From NCBI RefSeq assembly GCF_003173355.1, contig NZ_QGMY01000002.1:806001-870000 (forward strand): 64,000 nucleotides of DNA, read 5' to 3'. The stretch is from Methanospirillum lacunae. Its GTDB lineage: Archaea; Halobacteriota; Methanomicrobia; Methanomicrobiales; Methanospirillaceae. A model generated the notes under the pieces. It was not told where the DNA came from, did no database searches, and was given only the letters and a program-made list of their open reading frames with translations. The position numbers were made by a program, and so were the translations under genes. How positions within the stretch are numbered: position 1 is the first letter of the stretch; the number at the start of each line of letters is the position of its first letter. Of this stretch, positions 42,063 to 52,158 are shown one piece after another.

Positions 42063-43247
42063 TCACCACACCTCAAGCAAACCTTTACAGGTACCGGTAA
42101 TAGATTCTCCACCATTGGCTGTAACCAGGAATGTATTCTCAATTCCTACAAGGCCGACATCAGGTATTCCTTTTTTGGGTTCAATGGCTAAAACCATTCC
42201 TTCCTGAAGCGGTTCATCAAACCCTTCAGCAATAACCGGAAATTCATCTATCCACAAACCTATACCATGACCGAGGAAATTAACCCGGCGTTTACCATAT
42301 CCCATAAAATTATCAAGAAATGTTGGCTCAAGAGTGCTCATTACATCATGATATATCTCTGAAGGAATAGCACCGGGAACAAGACGTGTAGCAATTTCAT
42401 CCTGTATTTCAACACATCTCATATGAATAGATATCGCATCTTCAGGAATTGGACCACCAAACATATAGGTCATGGTTTTATCAGTCTGATAACCCTCAAT
42501 ACCACATCCAATGTCTATATTGACAAGATCTCCAGCAGTCAGTTTTCTATCCCGGCAACCCATAAAGGGTGTTGATGGGTGTAGTCCATACATCCCTCCA
42601 GGAGTGTCGATACAGGTAGGATATATTGAGTTAGTGCCAAATCCGATCTGCCCTAAAAGCATCTCACTAAACATTCCAAACCGTATAACCCCCTGATGCC
42701 CTTTTTCTACCATTAGTGTAAAGAGGTCACAGGTCAGGGAAGCCTCATTAATGCCTTCTCTGAGCATGGAAGGCACGCAATCTTCAAGGACCTCTCTATG
42801 TATATTACCAGCTTTTTTTAATAGAGCAAGTTCATACGGGCTCTTAACAGATCTTACTGCAGCAACCTGATCATCGAGTGATCTGATCTCAGTAAATGGC
42901 AGATACTTCTGAAGACGGTTAAGCTGTGCAAGAGTCATGGTACCAGTCTCCAGATAGATTGTAGAAGGGAAAGGACCCATTCCGGATGCAATATCCCGGT
43001 AACTCCTCATTTTCCTGATATCAGGAAAGAGAGATTCATCAAGAGCACGATCATAACTTTGTCGGACCCAAAATACAGCATCACCTCCCTGGAGAATCAA
43101 CAGGATACCATCCTGTATTGTCCCAGTAAAATAATACAAGGGAATTTTTCCAACGATGGCCGCGATCTCCCAATCCGGACAGGATAAGTCCAATCGTGCC
43201 CTGAACCGGTTTATCCGGTCAGTGAGTTCGGATAGCGGGACCTTCAT
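42063..43247 (-). CDS. M24 family metallopeptidase (Xaa-Pro dipeptidase-like)
   Basis: 394 residues. The N-terminal half (about 1-145) is a creatinase-type domain. The C-terminal pita-bread half has the five metal ligands: NIDIGCGIEG and YQTDKT (two Asp), GHGIGLWIDE (His), LAIEPKKG and VGIENTF (two Glu). These enzymes cleave X-Pro bonds or related C-N bonds using two metal ions. A cytosolic housekeeping role in peptide turnover is likely. No operon partner. Confidence 0.92.
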   Translation of the reverse strand: MKVPLSELTDRINRFRARLDLSCPDWEIAAIVGKIPLYYFTGTIQDGILLILQGGDAVFWVRQSYDRALDESLFPDIRKMRSYRDIASGMGPFPSTIYLETGTMTLAQLNRLQKYLPFTEIRSLDDQVAAVRSVKSPYELALLKKAGNIHREVLEDCVPSMLREGINEASLTCDLFTLMVEKGHQGVIRFGMFSEMLLGQIGFGTNSIYPTCIDTPGGMYGLHPSTPFMGCRDRKLTAGDLVNIDIGCGIEGYQTDKTMTYMFGGPIPEDAISIHMRCVEIQDEIATRLVPGAIPSEIYHDVMSTLEPTFLDNFMGYGKRRVNFLGHGIGLWIDEFPVIAEGFDEPLQEGMVLAIEPKKGIPDVGLVGIENTFLVTANGGESITGTCKGLLEVW

Positions 43248-43696
43248 GCGGTATAGAATAGGTGATATGATACCTTAACTGATACGAAGCAAACATGAAT
43301 CCTACCTATCTGTGTCGATGAAGGACCTGCTATTTAGAATGTATCACAAATCTGATTTTACTCTCCAAGTCTTCATGGGAGAATATCTGGTGCAATTGAT
43401 AGTAAGTATCGGAAGAAATTTGCGCTCAAGGTGGCATTTACCCTTTCACAAAATATTTATTAAATATAAAAATATGCCATGCAATATCGCAGGCAGAATC
43501 ACAAACAAATATTGATAAACAGTAAATTATTATTGAATAATGGAATATTCCGGCTTTCTAGGATAATTTTATCGAATTTTTTTTCCTTATGAGTAATGCT
43601 TATTATAAATTCTTAATTCCATATACCATGGAACTTAAATTCTCAGAAATATAATTTAACTGTTACGTTTATTCCTGAATTTCCACGGTGAATACA
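43248..43696. other. Intergenic promoter region
   Basis: No supported gene. A TATA-like TTATTATAAATTC lies near 43607-43619, about 75 bases before the MCP start; the ribosome site GGTGA is at 43687-43691. Confidence 0.4.
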
Positions 43697-46600
43697 ATGG
43701 ACTCCCCGACATTGTCAACAATTATAAATCATTTGATAAATGGAACATTATCAGATGAAATTCTCATGCAAAGTACCTTGAGGGAAGACCCAACCCTCAT
43801 AGAAAAAATAAGAGAACTAAAATATGAATTTGATTCAAGAGAACAGACCTGTAAACGAATGGATGCTGTCTTTGGTTCAAGTCCACAACCAATTATAATT
43901 ACCGATGATACATACAAAATACTTTCAGTAAATCCTTCTTTTCTCGAAATGAGTGGAATGAACCCAGATGAGATGATTGATAAGCCACTTAAAGAAGCGA
44001 TACCAGCCATCTATAAGAACGCAATATCAGAAGAATTAGAACAGGATACAAATAATGCTTTTATCACCATTGACTTTCCTAATGGAAAGAAAGTCCTGGA
44101 TCAATATACAATAAAGGTTCCCTGTGAGAATGAACGGAATAATGAGATCATCCTTATTTTCAAAGATATAACTATCAGAGTATCAGCCCAGGAGGAAGCA
44201 GAACAGATAAGAAAGAAACTGCTTCACGATTATGGGGAGAGAGTAAAAGAGCAAAAACTCTTCTATTCTACTGCATCTCTTATTCAGGATGATTCAAGGC
44301 CAGCTGATGAAATTCTTATAGATATTGTACAACTTATACCGCCAGGGTGGCAATATCCGGAAATCACAGCTGCACAAATATCATACGATTCTGCTGTTTA
44401 TTCAACAGACAATTTTATAGAAACTCCTTGGGTACAAAAAGCGCCTTTCAAAACAAAACATGGTGTTGAAGGTGCAATTTCTGTCGTATATCTTCAGGAA
44501 CGCCCGGTTGAACACGAAGGACCATTCCTCCTTGAAGAAAGGAATCTTATTAATTCACTTGCAGAGATGCTCAAAACTTTTCTTGATAGAAAAGAGAATG
44601 AACAGGAACTGGCAGTCAGGATGCATGACCTTGGTGAAAGAGTAAAAGAGCAGAAACTCTTCTATTCTACTGCATCCCTAATTCAGGACGACACCAAAGA
44701 TATTCCGGAAGTACTCCAGAAAATATCTGAACTCATTCCTCCAGGGTGGCAATTTCCGGAAATCACGGCAGCACAAATCACATACGAAGGAATTATCGCA
44801 AGAACACATAATTTTGAAAATTCACTCTGGAAACAGGACGCAATATTTAAAACAAAATCTGGTAGAGAAGGTGTAATATCAGTCGTATACCTGTCAGAGC
44901 AGAAACATGAGTATGAAGGACCATTTCTTCTGGAAGAGAGGAACCTCATTAACTCACTGGCTGAAATGCTCAAGACATTTATTGACCGTAAAGAGAATGA
45001 GCAACTTCTTGCTGTAAGGATGCATGACCTTGGGGAGAGAGTAAAAGAGCAGAAACTCTTCTATTCTACTGCATCTCTCATTCAGGATGATACCAAGGAG
45101 ATCCCGGAAGTACTCCAGAAGATATCAGAACTTATTCCGCCTGGATGGCAGTATCCCGATATTACAGCGGCACAAATAGCCTATGGGGGCAATTTTGCCA
45201 AAACGCAAAATTATCAGGACACACTCTGGAAACAGGAAGCCAGGTTTAAAACAAAATCTGGTGGAGAAGGAGTCATATCTGTTGTATACTTGACAGAGCA
45301 GAAACATGAATATGAAGGACCATTCCTCCTTGAAGAGAGGAACCTCATAAATTCACTTGCTGAGATGCTCAAGACATTTATCGACCGTAAAGAGAATGAA
45401 CACCTCCTTGCTGTAAGGATGCATGACCTTGGGGAGAGAGTAAAAGAACAGAAACTTTTCTACTCAACCGCGTCACTCATACAGGACGATACCAAAGATA
45501 TTCCGGAAGTGCTCCAGAAAATATCAGAACTCATTCCACCAGGATGGCAATACCCGGAGATTACAGCAGCACGTATTACTTACGGTGGAAATGTCGCTAA
45601 GACGACAACATATATTGATACAAGATGGAAACAGGATGCTATCTTCAAAACCAGAACCGGAAAAGAAGGAGTCATATCTGTTGTATACCTTAAGGAGTGC
45701 CGGGATGAGTACGAAGGACCTTTCCTTCTGGAAGAACGTAATCTCATCAACTCACTTGCTGAGATGCTCAAAACATTTATTGATCGTAAAGAAAACGAGC
45801 AGGAACTTGCCACCAGGATGCATGACCTCGGAGAAAGGGTTAAAGAACAGAAACTTTTCTATTCAACTGCATCCCTTATTCAGGACGATACCAAGGAAGT
45901 ATCAGAAGTACTTCACAAGATAGCAGAACTTATTCCACCCGGATGGCAGTACCCGGAGATTACGGCAGCACAAATAACTTATGGTCATGAACAAGCAAAG
46001 ACCTACAATTTCATAGACACAAGATGGAGACAGGAAGCAAAATTCAGAACCAAAGGGGGTATTGAAGGGGTAATATCTGTCGTCTATCTAAAAGAATGCC
46101 CAAATGAACAGGAAGGACCATTCCTTATTGAAGAGAGAAACCTCATTAATTCTCTCGCTGAGATGCTCAAAACGTACCTCGACCGCAAGGAAGGAGAGCA
46201 GGAACTGGCAGAACTGGAGCATTTAAATAATTCAATTGTACAGCAACTTCCAATGCCGATTCTCCTGGTTGATGAATCACAACATATACTGGTCACCAAT
46301 GATGCATACATCAAACTTACAGGTTTTACCCGAGAACAACTGGTTGGAACCAATCCCTGCGAACTAAAAGTATTAGAGCATACTGGAACCGGATTTCGTG
46401 ATCTAATCTCTACCCAGCGGCCTACTTACGGCGAACTGACGATACAATTCCCGATTGGTATGAGGACTCTTGAGCAGTATGGTATCCCCATCTTTAACCG
46501 TTCAGGAACTTTGGAAAATTACCTGATTGTGTATAATGATATCACGACACGAAAGGAAAAAGAACATGAAGTCTCCTCCCTTCTCGGTGATGCCAAGAGT

Positions 46601-47695
46601 AAATCAGATGCACTCGCAAAGAGTGCAGAAGATCTTGAAGATGCAATGTCAAAGATGGCAGGGGGAGATCTAACCAGGATTACTTCAATATCTTCTGATG
46701 ATCCCCTCGCGAGAATAAAAGAAGATTATAACACAGCACTTGCAGCTATTAATGCAGTATTATCTGAACTAGAGGGATCAATATCAAGTCTTTCTGATAC
46801 TGCTGATAAAACCATAAACAGAACTGACTCTATTAGAACAATAATAACCAGCGTCTTTGAACGTGTTCAGGGATCCACGGCAGGAGCCAGAGAGCAGATG
46901 AATCAGGCTCTTCATATGTCAGAGGAGGTCAAAACCCTCTCATATTCTGTTGAGGAAATTGGAAATACCGTAGAAAATCTTATGGGTCAGGCAGAACTCG
47001 CATCAAGACAGGGAGAAGAAGCAAAACTTCTTGGCGGTGAGGCAGAAAGGAAGATGTCATCAGTAGGAGAGATCAGTGCAAAGAGCATGGATCAGATCAC
47101 TGAACTGAACAACCAGATGCTTGAGATTAATAAAATAGTACGGATGATTTCTGATATCTCAAGCCAGACCAACCTCCTTGCTCTTAATGCAGCTATTGAA
47201 GCGGCGAGAGCAGGAGAGCACGGAAGGGGATTTGCTGTAGTTGCTCAGGAAGTCAAGAATCTTGCTGGTCAATCTAAAGTTGCCACCGGGCATATTGAAG
47301 AACTCATCAACTCAATCCAGAAGAGTTCTGGTGAGACTGTGGAATCCATACAACTCCAGTACAAAGAAATTCAGTCAGGGATAGAAAGTGTGAGCCAGAC
47401 AATAAATGCTCTAGGAAGCATTTCTAAAGTGGTCGGGGAGATTGCAGAAGAAATGGCTAATATTTCTCATTCAACCAGTGAAGAGCGTGAACTTATGGAG
47501 CAGGTGATGAGTGGTATCACTGTGCTTAGTAAGGAGAGTTCTGAAAACCTGGAGCGAATGGTTGAGGTCTCTGCAAGTGTAGAAGAAGCAAACATATCAA
47601 CTTCAGAGATAGCTGGATCATCACATGATATCGCTGACCTGGCGAGCCGGCTCCGTGTTCAGGCTGACAGGTTCACACTTCAGCAGAACAGATAA
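43697..47695 (+). CDS. Soluble MCP with five tandem 133-residue sensor repeats
   Basis: 1332 residues, no membrane span. The ATG at 43697 fits the ribosome site GGTGA; the GTG at 43688 lies inside that site. A PAS domain (about 50-175) is followed by five repeats, residues 180-844, each opening with a coiled-coil [20 protein letters not shown] and closing with [20 protein letters not shown]; the body ([13 protein letters not shown]...EGVISVVYL) looks GAF-like. Then come a second PAS (about 855-965), a HAMP-like linker ([20 protein letters not shown]) and the signalling domain with [20 protein letters not shown]. The five units suggest a stacked sensor whose copies differ mainly in one loop. 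Confidence 0.94.
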   Translation: MDSPTLSTIINHLINGTLSDEILMQSTLREDPTLIEKIRELKYEFDSREQTCKRMDAVFGSSPQPIIITDDTYKILSVNPSFLEMSGMNPDEMIDKPLKEAIPAIYKNAISEELEQDTNNAFITIDFPNGKKVLDQYTIKVPCENERNNEIILIFKDITIRVSAQEEAEQIRKKLLHDYGERVKEQKLFYSTASLIQDDSRPADEILIDIVQLIPPGWQYPEITAAQISYDSAVYSTDNFIETPWVQKAPFKTKHGVEGAISVVYLQERPVEHEGPFLLEERNLINSLAEMLKTFLDRKENEQELAVRMHDLGERVKEQKLFYSTASLIQDDTKDIPEVLQKISELIPPGWQFPEITAAQITYEGIIARTHNFENSLWKQDAIFKTKSGREGVISVVYLSEQKHEYEGPFLLEERNLINSLAEMLKTFIDRKENEQLLAVRMHDLGERVKEQKLFYSTASLIQDDTKEIPEVLQKISELIPPGWQYPDITAAQIAYGGNFAKTQNYQDTLWKQEARFKTKSGGEGVISVVYLTEQKHEYEGPFLLEERNLINSLAEMLKTFIDRKENEHLLAVRMHDLGERVKEQKLFYSTASLIQDDTKDIPEVLQKISELIPPGWQYPEITAARITYGGNVAKTTTYIDTRWKQDAIFKTRTGKEGVISVVYLKECRDEYEGPFLLEERNLINSLAEMLKTFIDRKENEQELATRMHDLGERVKEQKLFYSTASLIQDDTKEVSEVLHKIAELIPPGWQYPEITAAQITYGHEQAKTYNFIDTRWRQEAKFRTKGGIEGVISVVYLKECPNEQEGPFLIEERNLINSLAEMLKTYLDRKEGEQELAELEHLNNSIVQQLPMPILLVDESQHILVTNDAYIKLTGFTREQLVGTNPCELKVLEHTGTGFRDLISTQRPTYGELTIQFPIGMRTLEQYGIPIFNRSGTLENYLIVYNDITTRKEKEHEVSSLLGDAKSKSDALAKSAEDLEDAMSKMAGGDLTRITSISSDDPLARIKEDYNTALAAINAVLSELEGSISSLSDTADKTINRTDSIRTIITSVFERVQGSTAGAREQMNQALHMSEEVKTLSYSVEEIGNTVENLMGQAELASRQGEEAKLLGGEAERKMSSVGEISAKSMDQITELNNQMLEINKIVRMISDISSQTNLLALNAAIEAARAGEHGRGFAVVAQEVKNLAGQSKVATGHIEELINSIQKSSGETVESIQLQYKEIQSGIESVSQTINALGSISKVVGEIAEEMANISHSTSEERELMEQVMSGITVLSKESSENLERMVEVSASVEEANISTSEIAGSSHDIADLASRLRVQADRFTLQQNR
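44234..46228 (+). repeat. Five in-frame tandem repeats, exact 399-bp period
   Basis: The same Gly codon of the GERVKEQ motif occurs at 44234, 44633, 45032, 45431 and 45830, each exactly 399 bases apart, and the fifth unit ends at 46228. No insertion or deletion has occurred in any copy. Long stretches are near identical in DNA, while the segment around the variable loop differs. Confidence 0.95.
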
Positions 47696-47761
47696 TTTAT
47701 TCTTTCCCTTTTCCTGCTCACAGACACAAGAAATATAGACTCACAATCCCTACATTCGATA

Positions 47762-48223
47762 ATGCACAGATCGATGTGGTCTTTCTCACTTGTTTCTTTA
47801 CTATTGGTATGTATGGTCATTCTTCCGGCTAGTGCTGTGGACACTCTCTCTGGTGACGATGAAAAGTTTATTACAGATGTTACAACAGAAGGACTTCCAT
47901 TACTGAATGCGATTCCTGATATTATGAAGGATGGTTTTTTCAACGGTAATGAATCCACGCTTCAGACGGTAAACAAGACACAAACTGAGAAGATTAATAC
48001 CTTTGTCAAAAAGGTCAATGAGTATAAACTTTCAGAGAAGGTCACTCCTGTACGTAATCAGTACATTAACACAACTGAATTGTTCAAGACTGATCTGACT
48101 GAATACTCAACTCTTACCAACTCTTGTGGGTCATGTGTTGCCAAGATGAACGAGATGTATCCAAAACTTCTCGAAGAAGTAAACAAAACCAGTTCTGTTG
48201 TTAATCAGTATAAACAGGCCTAA
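47762..48223 (+). CDS. Small exported helical protein
   Basis: 153 residues with a signal peptide (MHRSMWSFSLVSLLLVCM to about LPASAVD). The mature part is largely helical, with a CGSC pair near residue 127 that might form a disulfide or bind metal, and several N-glycosylation-type NxT/S sites. It follows the repeat MCP by 66 bases, so it may be co-transcribed and could be a helper or unrelated. Family unknown. Confidence 0.75.
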   Translation: MHRSMWSFSLVSLLLVCMVILPASAVDTLSGDDEKFITDVTTEGLPLLNAIPDIMKDGFFNGNESTLQTVNKTQTEKINTFVKKVNEYKLSEKVTPVRNQYINTTELFKTDLTEYSTLTNSCGSCVAKMNEMYPKLLEEVNKTSSVVNQYKQA

Positions 48224-48365
48224 CCTTAAAATCCGTTAATTTCGGATCTTTTTTTACCTCATATTAATCACTATTCCTGATTAGATCATACAGTTTGATA
48301 TCTAACTAAATTGTATTACCATATGAACACACACATTACGTGTTCAGGTATGGAGGAGAAATACT

Positions 48366-48782
48366 ATGAATCCGGATTCTATGACCCAGATAACTGAATT
48401 TTTTAAGCCTGGAACTACTGTGAACATTGCAACAATTGATGATGGACTCCCACGAGTTCGGCCTTTTCAATTTCAGTTTGAATCAGACGGAAAGTTATTT
48501 TTCTGCACTGCAAAAACCAAGGATGTATACAATCAACTAACCAAAAACCCTGCTATAGAGTTTGTAGCAACCTCACCTGAATATGTAACTATGCGGGTAA
48601 GTGGAAAAGTAACCTTCACTGATGATAAAAATCTAAAAGAAAAGATCTTATCAGGAAATGAACTAATAAAAACCATTTATCAGACATCTGACAACCCGGT
48701 CTTCACACTCTTCTACCTTGATCACGGAAGCGTGAAGATATCTACCATGACTGGAGAACCAGACAAGTACCTTACTTTCTGA
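48366..48782 (+). CDS. Pyridoxamine-5'-phosphate oxidase-like flavin-binding protein
   Basis: 138 residues with the split-barrel pattern of PNPOx-type proteins: VNIATIDDGLPRVRPFQF, LFFCTAKTKDVYNQLTKNP, VSGKVTF. Members bind FMN or F420 and reduce small molecules, or bind heme. GGAGGAG precedes the ATG. It is paired with a MarR regulator 14 bases downstream, a common arrangement for detoxification or redox-response enzymes. Confidence 0.87.
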   Translation: MNPDSMTQITEFFKPGTTVNIATIDDGLPRVRPFQFQFESDGKLFFCTAKTKDVYNQLTKNPAIEFVATSPEYVTMRVSGKVTFTDDKNLKEKILSGNELIKTIYQTSDNPVFTLFYLDHGSVKISTMTGEPDKYLTF

Positions 48783-48796
48783 TCTCACTTGAGATC

Positions 48797-49312
48797 ATGT
48801 GCCACACTTTTACAACAAACAAAAGTGTCATCAAAGAGTCTACAGATTTTCAATTAAAGATGATCGGAAATGCAGTTGCATTGATGGCACGTGTTCTTGA
48901 CCGTGCCAACCAGTTCCTTATCAATGAACTTGAGCAGAACGGAGTTCAGGGTATTGTCCCATCCCATGGGGACATTCTTGTAATATTGCTTCGTGAAAAA
49001 CAATGCACCATGCAGGAACTTGCCAGCCGGATTAATCGGACAAAACCTACAGTAACCATTCTGGTTCAGAAACTTGTTGACTTTGGATATGTCACAAAAA
49101 CCAAAAATCCAGAGGATAAACGGGTTACATTCGTAACCCTGACTCCTAAAGGAGAAGCTCTGGAACCGATTTTCAGAAAGATTTCGTCCCATCTCAATGA
49201 AAGGGTCTATGGGGGAATCTCATCAGAAGAATCTATCCAATTTGAAAGGATGCTGATGACTATCTTTGAGAGGTTTGGGGAAAAACATCATATTAATCAT
49301 GAAAATGAATAA
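48797..49312 (+). CDS. MarR-family transcriptional regulator
   Basis: 171 residues. The winged helix is clear: MQELASRINRTKPTVTILVQ (recognition helix), then LVDFGYVTKTKNPEDKRVTF, the wing with the DxR motif, and the closing TLTPKG. The N- and C-terminal helices form the dimer interface. It probably regulates the flavin-binding gene just upstream, with which it shares a transcript. The ATG at 48797 has only a weak ribosome site; an internal Met at 48860 is an alternative. Confidence 0.9.
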   Translation: MCHTFTTNKSVIKESTDFQLKMIGNAVALMARVLDRANQFLINELEQNGVQGIVPSHGDILVILLREKQCTMQELASRINRTKPTVTILVQKLVDFGYVTKTKNPEDKRVTFVTLTPKGEALEPIFRKISSHLNERVYGGISSEESIQFERMLMTIFERFGEKHHINHENE

Positions 49313-49375
49313 TCTGTCGTGAATTCTCATAAAAGAAATGAAATAATAATCTGTTCATTTCAACAGAAAACCAGA

Positions 49376-49870
49376 TTACTCATTTGAGATCTGTCGTGTC
49401 AGGGACTTGATCGCCTCTGTGTATGATACAACATCAGGTTTGAGAATAACAACCGGAATATCCACGATTCGTTCGATCAGAGCGGCAAGGATAGGAGCAC
49501 AGATTAGACCTGCGGCCCCCTCTTTTTCAGCTCTGACAGCTGCTACAATACAATCTTCCATCGTGTGAGCAGGATATCCTTTCACCCGGTATTTTTTACC
49601 TTCATGAGAAATTGTTTGATTTCCAATCTCATCAAGTAGGAATTTGGCAGCAATAATCGCGATGGTATCCTGATCATACGGTTCAAGCGCCTGCACTATG
49701 GCACGCACGGTGGACAGGCGGGGGTCACGTTCGCCTGAGGTAATTTTGTAGATCGTTGCAACGGGTATTTCTGCAAGGTCAGCGAGTTCTTTCAGGCTCA
49801 TTTGTTTGCGATCGAGTGCCTCTTCAAGAGCGTCCTTAAACTCCTGTCTGAAGATTGCCCGTGAAAACAT
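49376..49870 (-). CDS. XRE-type HTH regulator with small-ligand sensor-like domain
   Basis: 164 residues. An HTH domain of the Cro/C1 type covers about 10-68 (MSLKELADLAEIPVATIYKI). The C-terminal part, with GAAGLICAPILAALIERIV and PVVILKPDVVSYTEAIKSL, resembles the N-terminal sensing domain of PrpR-like regulators and may bind a metabolite. It is divergent from the coenzyme M operon across 105 bases that hold a palindrome over its own promoter, so it is the natural candidate regulator of both. Confidence 0.85.
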   Translation of the reverse strand: MFSRAIFRQEFKDALEEALDRKQMSLKELADLAEIPVATIYKITSGERDPRLSTVRAIVQALEPYDQDTIAIIAAKFLLDEIGNQTISHEGKKYRVKGYPAHTMEDCIVAAVRAEKEGAAGLICAPILAALIERIVDIPVVILKPDVVSYTEAIKSLTRQISNE

Positions 49871-49878
49871 ACAGTACT

Positions 49879-49896
49879 ATTGTATAATAATACAAT
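49879..49896. promoter_or_regulatory. Operator-like palindrome in the divergent promoter region
   Basis: Arms ATTGTAT and ATACAAT separated by 4 bases, flanked by an outer AGTAC/GTACT pair (49873-49877 and 49906-49910). It lies between the minus-strand TATA element (about 49895-49902) and the HTH gene start at 49870, the position expected for autorepression. Confidence 0.55.
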
Positions 49897-49975
49897 ATAA
49901 AGTTTGTACTAAAAGGAACATTTTTCATTATGACGACAAAAACATCTTATCTCTACCTGTTCTATCTTCCCGTAC

Positions 49976-50755
49976 ATGCCTGAAGATATTATTCATGAGA
50001 TCACTATCCTTTCCGGAAAGAATAGAAATGGAGTTCCAGAAGGTTTTGATGAGATCCGTATAAAACCAGGAGATACTATCTCCATTGTTGGTCCAACCGG
50101 CTCAGGAAAAAGTGCTCTCATCAATGATATCGAAATATTTGCAAACCGGGATACTGTTACGGGCAGGAAAATCCTGATAAACGGAGCAATTCCTCCGGAA
50201 TATTTCATTAGAGACCCGGCAAGAAAACCGGTTGCTATGATCACTCAGAATACCCGTTGTCTCTGTGACCTGTCGGTTGAAGATTTTCTCCTGATGCATA
50301 CCAAATCCCGGGGTTACCAGGGTCAGGATCTTGTTGACACCACTATTTCTCTGGCAAATCAGTTCACAGGTGAACCTATCCAAAGAAAAGTCAGAATGAC
50401 CCAGTTATCCGGAGGACAAACCCGTTCACTGATGGTGGCCGATGCCATCCTCATTTCAAACACCCCGATTATTCTACTGGATGAGGTTGAAAATGCAGGA
50501 ATATTTAAAGACCGGGTAATTGAAGCCCTACGCAGATATCACAAAGCTCTTCTCTTTGTCACTCACGATCCACTGGTCTCTCTTCTCTCTGACAGACGGA
50601 TTGTTATGCAGGATGGGGCTGTTGCAAAAGTGCTGACTCCAAATGGCTTAGAGCAATCCGCACTCAAACAGATGCTTGCATACGATGCGGCCATCGCCCG
50701 TGTACGTGAGATGATCAGAGCTGGCGAACTGATTACAAAAGCGGTACCGGCTTGA
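49976..50755 (+). CDS. ABC-type ATPase without membrane partner
   Basis: 259 residues. All ABC motifs are present: Walker A GPTGSGKS (39-46), signature LSGGQ (144-148), Walker B IILLDE (165-170) and H-loop THD (196-198). No permease gene is nearby, and the protein is soluble. As first gene of the coenzyme M operon it probably powers assembly, repair or metal or sulfur handling for a downstream enzyme rather than transport. There is no ribosome site before the ATG, so it may be leaderless. Next gene begins 1 base after its stop. Confidence 0.9.
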   Translation: MPEDIIHEITILSGKNRNGVPEGFDEIRIKPGDTISIVGPTGSGKSALINDIEIFANRDTVTGRKILINGAIPPEYFIRDPARKPVAMITQNTRCLCDLSVEDFLLMHTKSRGYQGQDLVDTTISLANQFTGEPIQRKVRMTQLSGGQTRSLMVADAILISNTPIILLDEVENAGIFKDRVIEALRRYHKALLFVTHDPLVSLLSDRRIVMQDGAVAKVLTPNGLEQSALKQMLAYDAAIARVREMIRAGELITKAVPA

Positions 50756-50756
50756 A

Positions 50757-51461
50757 ATGAGGTTAATAATAGTTGCCGGTCCCCCATCTACTGGGAAGAC
50801 CTCAGTAATCAAACAGATCATCAGATCAATGCCCGATTTCAGGTTCTCGTACCTCAAGATAGATGTGGTAGTGGCTACTGAGGATGAAGAACTTGCAGCC
50901 GAGTTTGGCATCCCAACTAAAAAAGTGTATTCTGGTGATCTCTGTCCTGATCATGCCGGAATCATGGTGATGGATGATGCCATCTCCTGGGCTTCTGATC
51001 AGAAAACAGACTATCTTATCGTTGAAAGTGCCGGTCTTTGTCTTAGATGCACACCATATACAACACAGTCACTTGGTATTGTCGTCCTTTCGGCAATATC
51101 TGGTATTCATTCACCTGTCAAAATGGCACCGATGATTGCCCTCGCTGATATCGCTGTTGTAACAAGGATCGATCTTGTTACCCAGGCTGAAAAAGAGGTA
51201 TTCAGAGAGAAGATCAAATCCATCAGCCAGGGTATAGAAATTGTTGAAACAAATGCCATTCAGGGAACTGGTCTTAGGTTCCTTATCAGAGCAATAAGTG
51301 AAGGCCCGGAAATTACTGATTCCAAGGCTATCACACTCAGAGGAATTCCACCACTCGGGGTCTGTACTGTCTGCATTGGAAAAACGTCCATCGGTTGGCA
51401 GAATCATTTTGGTGTCATCAGAAGACTTGACGGGGCTGATTACCTTTTCAGAGGTGAGTAA
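50757..51461 (+). CDS. P-loop GTPase of the metallochaperone type
   Basis: 234 residues. Walker A is GPPSTGKT (8-15); a VESAG element and TRID (a variant of the NKxD guanine motif) follow, as in HypB, CobW and UreG-like GTPases that insert metals into enzymes. Cysteines occur as CLRC near residue 97 and CTVC near 203, possible metal-binding sites. Coupled on both sides in the operon (1-base gaps), so it is a likely maturation factor for the iron-sulfur or DUF39-ferredoxin proteins encoded next. Confidence 0.85.
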   Translation: MRLIIVAGPPSTGKTSVIKQIIRSMPDFRFSYLKIDVVVATEDEELAAEFGIPTKKVYSGDLCPDHAGIMVMDDAISWASDQKTDYLIVESAGLCLRCTPYTTQSLGIVVLSAISGIHSPVKMAPMIALADIAVVTRIDLVTQAEKEVFREKIKSISQGIEIVETNAIQGTGLRFLIRAISEGPEITDSKAITLRGIPPLGVCTVCIGKTSIGWQNHFGVIRRLDGADYLFRGE

Positions 51462-51462
51462 C

Positions 51463-52158
51463 ATGACAGGATCCATAGATCAAGATCTTCAGAATGTCCC
51501 ACTCACACCAAACTGGGCTCCACCAGGACGGAATTGTGGGGCGTGTGGACATGACTCATGCATAACGTTTATGAATGAGGTTTCTGAAGGTAATGGAAGA
51601 CTTACAGACTGTCCTTTTTATGAACCTCAATCAGATATCAGATCTCACGACCAACATACCGGAAATATACCTCCAGCCAGAAATCTGGATCAGATACCTG
51701 AACAGGACATACTCGGAAACACACTGGATTTTATTCTCATTCCACTCCCGGGCGAGTTGTCCGCACGAAAATTTCTGCTTCCATTCAGACCTGACATGGT
51801 TGAACGGTGGGACATAAAGCCTGGGGACATCATAACCGGCAGACCGATGGGAGCAGGTTGTCCGGTCCAACATGTCGTACAGGTAATTTCTGTAAGCAGA
51901 GTATCAGGTCTTATTACTGGTCATGTGGTAGGGCCCTCCTTCTCCCGAGGACGGGAGGTGAAAGACCTGGAAGCCTATCACATGATAGGATTTGAAGGAA
52001 TTGCTGTTCCCTCATTGAATGAACCTGTCTTTGGAAAACGGATGAGGTTTCTTCCTGGGTTCTGCATGATGAATATCGGACATACCGGAGTAGTGAACAT
52101 GGTTATGGGGACGAAATCCGGTCTCCATGTAAGAGTTGAGGATATCAGGATCCAATGA
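51463..52158 (+). CDS. 4Fe-4S domain protein of the coenzyme M operon
   Basis: 231 residues. The start at 51463 has the ribosome site GAGGTGAG; a longer frame from 51298 is a shadow of the GTPase gene. The N-terminal cluster motif is CGACGHDSC, then Cys about 17 residues on (C25, C28, C33, C50), the four-cysteine layout of the Fe-S domain in the CdhE/AcsC corrinoid proteins. The rest (about 75-231) is a beta-rich domain with two glycine-rich turns; no other cofactor site is evident. It overlaps the next gene by ATGA. A role as electron or cluster donor to the DUF39-ferredoxin protein is an inference. Confidence 0.8.
   Translation: MTGSIDQDLQNVPLTPNWAPPGRNCGACGHDSCITFMNEVSEGNGRLTDCPFYEPQSDIRSHDQHTGNIPPARNLDQIPEQDILGNTLDFILIPLPGELSARKFLLPFRPDMVERWDIKPGDIITGRPMGAGCPVQHVVQVISVSRVSGLITGHVVGPSFSRGREVKDLEAYHMIGFEGIAVPSLNEPVFGKRMRFLPGFCMMNIGHTGVVNMVMGTKSGLHVRVEDIRIQ

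Noticed and set aside
43312-43515. 67-residue plus-strand frame
   Set aside because: No ribosome site, promoter or family resemblance; it lies in the upstream region of the repeat MCP.
44234-46228. Regular repeats considered as a CRISPR or satellite array
   Set aside because: The 399-bp units are coding and in frame with a chemoreceptor; there are no short repeat-spacer units.
51298-51462. N-terminal extension of the 4Fe-4S protein
   Set aside because: This part overlaps the GTPase gene in another frame, and a good ribosome site supports the ATG at 51463.
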